Assembly: GCA_946543095.1 (NCBI GenBank)
Contig: CAMNLO010000104.1
Location: 1 to 6,145, forward strand
Direction: 5' to 3'
Source: an uncultured bacterium
Lineage (GTDB): Bacteria > Bacillota > Clostridia > Lachnospirales > Lachnospiraceae
DNA: 6,145 nt
The position numbers were made by a program, and so were the translations under genes. Position 1 is the first letter of the stretch; each line of letters starts with the position of its first letter. Of the stretch, positions 5,689 through 6,145 are shown piece after piece. The notes below the pieces were generated by a model. The model was not told the origin of the DNA. It saw only the letters and a program-made list of their open reading frames with translations, and did not search any database.

Positions 5689-6145
5689 AGACGATAATGA
5701 GACTGTTCAGGAAATACCTGAGGCTGCGCCTGATGGGCCCGCTCCTGCTTGCCATCCTGTTTCAGTATTCCGAATCCTTTGCGGCTTTGGATCCCGCAAA
5801 GCTTCCCGCAGCGGCACTTACCGGTGAAGAGATCACGGAACAGATTTCGCAGGCTTACGAGGATGGTACCTCTGCCTATCCGGATGAGGAGGGGGAAAGG
5901 GAAAAGCCGCATGCGCCCTTGATCGGCAAGGTTTCGACCGGTGGTTATACCCTCAATGTCCGTACCGGTCCCGGTATGGACAACCTGGCCTTCACTTATC
6001 TGATCGACGGACAGGAAGTGAGTGTCCTGGACAAAGTACAGGACTGGGTAAAGATCCGAGTTCCTGCTCAATCCGGATATGTTTTCGGGGAGTACCTGCA
6101 GATCAGTGAGGCGGAAACGAAGCCAAATTCGGAAACAGGCGGTGA
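5685..6145 (+). CDS. Secreted bacterial SH3-domain protein (3' partial)
   Basis: The frame starts at ATG 5685, overlapping the previous stop as ATGA, and runs off the window with 153 complete codons visible. Residues 1-33 are a signal peptide: a basic start (MKTIMRLFRKYLRLR), a hydrophobic core MGPLLLAILF, and a likely signal peptidase I cut after SFA (A33). A linker of about 50 residues follows, rich in E and D. Residues about 84-140 are a bacterial SH3 (SH3_3-type) domain, with YTLNVRTGPGMDN, then GQEVSVLD, DWVKIRV and GYVFGEYLQI in order. Such domains usually bind peptidoglycan or sit beside wall hydrolases. The gene follows the C40 enzyme and DUF4315-like genes, where related elements often carry a DUF4366 (CD1107-type) protein. 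Whether a DUF4366-like part or a transmembrane helix follows downstream cannot be seen. Its role in targeting the wall near the channel is inferred. Confidence 0.85.
   Translation, partial: MKTIMRLFRKYLRLRLMGPLLLAILFQYSESFAALDPAKLPAAALTGEEITEQISQAYEDGTSAYPDEEGEREKPHAPLIGKVSTGGYTLNVRTGPGMDNLAFTYLIDGQEVSVLDKVQDWVKIRVPAQSGYVFGEYLQISEAETKPNSETGG

Overview
The window is a slice of the conjugation (type IV secretion) module of an integrative conjugative element. The closest relatives I recognise are the Tn1549/CTn-type elements of gut Clostridia. The evidence is the gene order and protein character: a VirB6/TrbL-like membrane protein, a PrgI-family (VirB3-like) protein, a VirB4 ATPase, a membrane-anchored NlpC/P60 (C40) wall hydrolase, a DUF4315-like coiled-coil protein, and a secreted SH3-domain protein. 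These correspond to the C. difficile families usually labelled CD1112, CD1111, CD1110, CD1108 and DUF4315. The family names come from remembered sequence character, not from a search. Strong AGGAGG-type ribosome binding sites and a single-membrane cell plan (wall hydrolase, no outer-membrane parts) fit a Firmicute. The sequence is fairly GC-rich by eye, which suits a Lachnospiraceae or Oscillospiraceae host, but the species cannot be told.

Layout: all six genes lie on the + strand and are tightly packed, so they are probably one operon whose promoter is upstream of the window. From left to right: virB6-like (1-852, 5' end missing), prgI-like (919-1368), virB4-like (1409-3856), C40 peptidase (3860-5188), DUF4315-like (5242-5688), and SH3 protein (5685-6145, 3' end missing). 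The gaps are 66, 40, 3, 53 and -4 nt. No stretch longer than 66 nt lacks a gene. I see no convincing promoter, terminator, tRNA, CRISPR array, IS element, att site or origin.

How the parts should work together, from knowledge of the families: VirB6 and the PrgI/VirB3 protein form the inner-membrane platform. VirB4 docks on it and supplies ATP-driven energy. The C40 enzyme is held outside the membrane by one transmembrane helix and loosens peptidoglycan for the channel. The SH3 protein is exported and could bind the wall beside it. The DUF4315-like protein appears cytosolic and its role is unknown.

The backbone is a known system. The less ordinary points are the SH3 protein where such elements usually carry a DUF4366 protein, a long acidic extension on the DUF4315-like protein, and a virB4 frame that stays open through the end of prgI next to an A-run and a GC hairpin. 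There is also a 17-codon basic ORF that exactly fills one gap, and a few hairpins and a repeat inside coding sequence.
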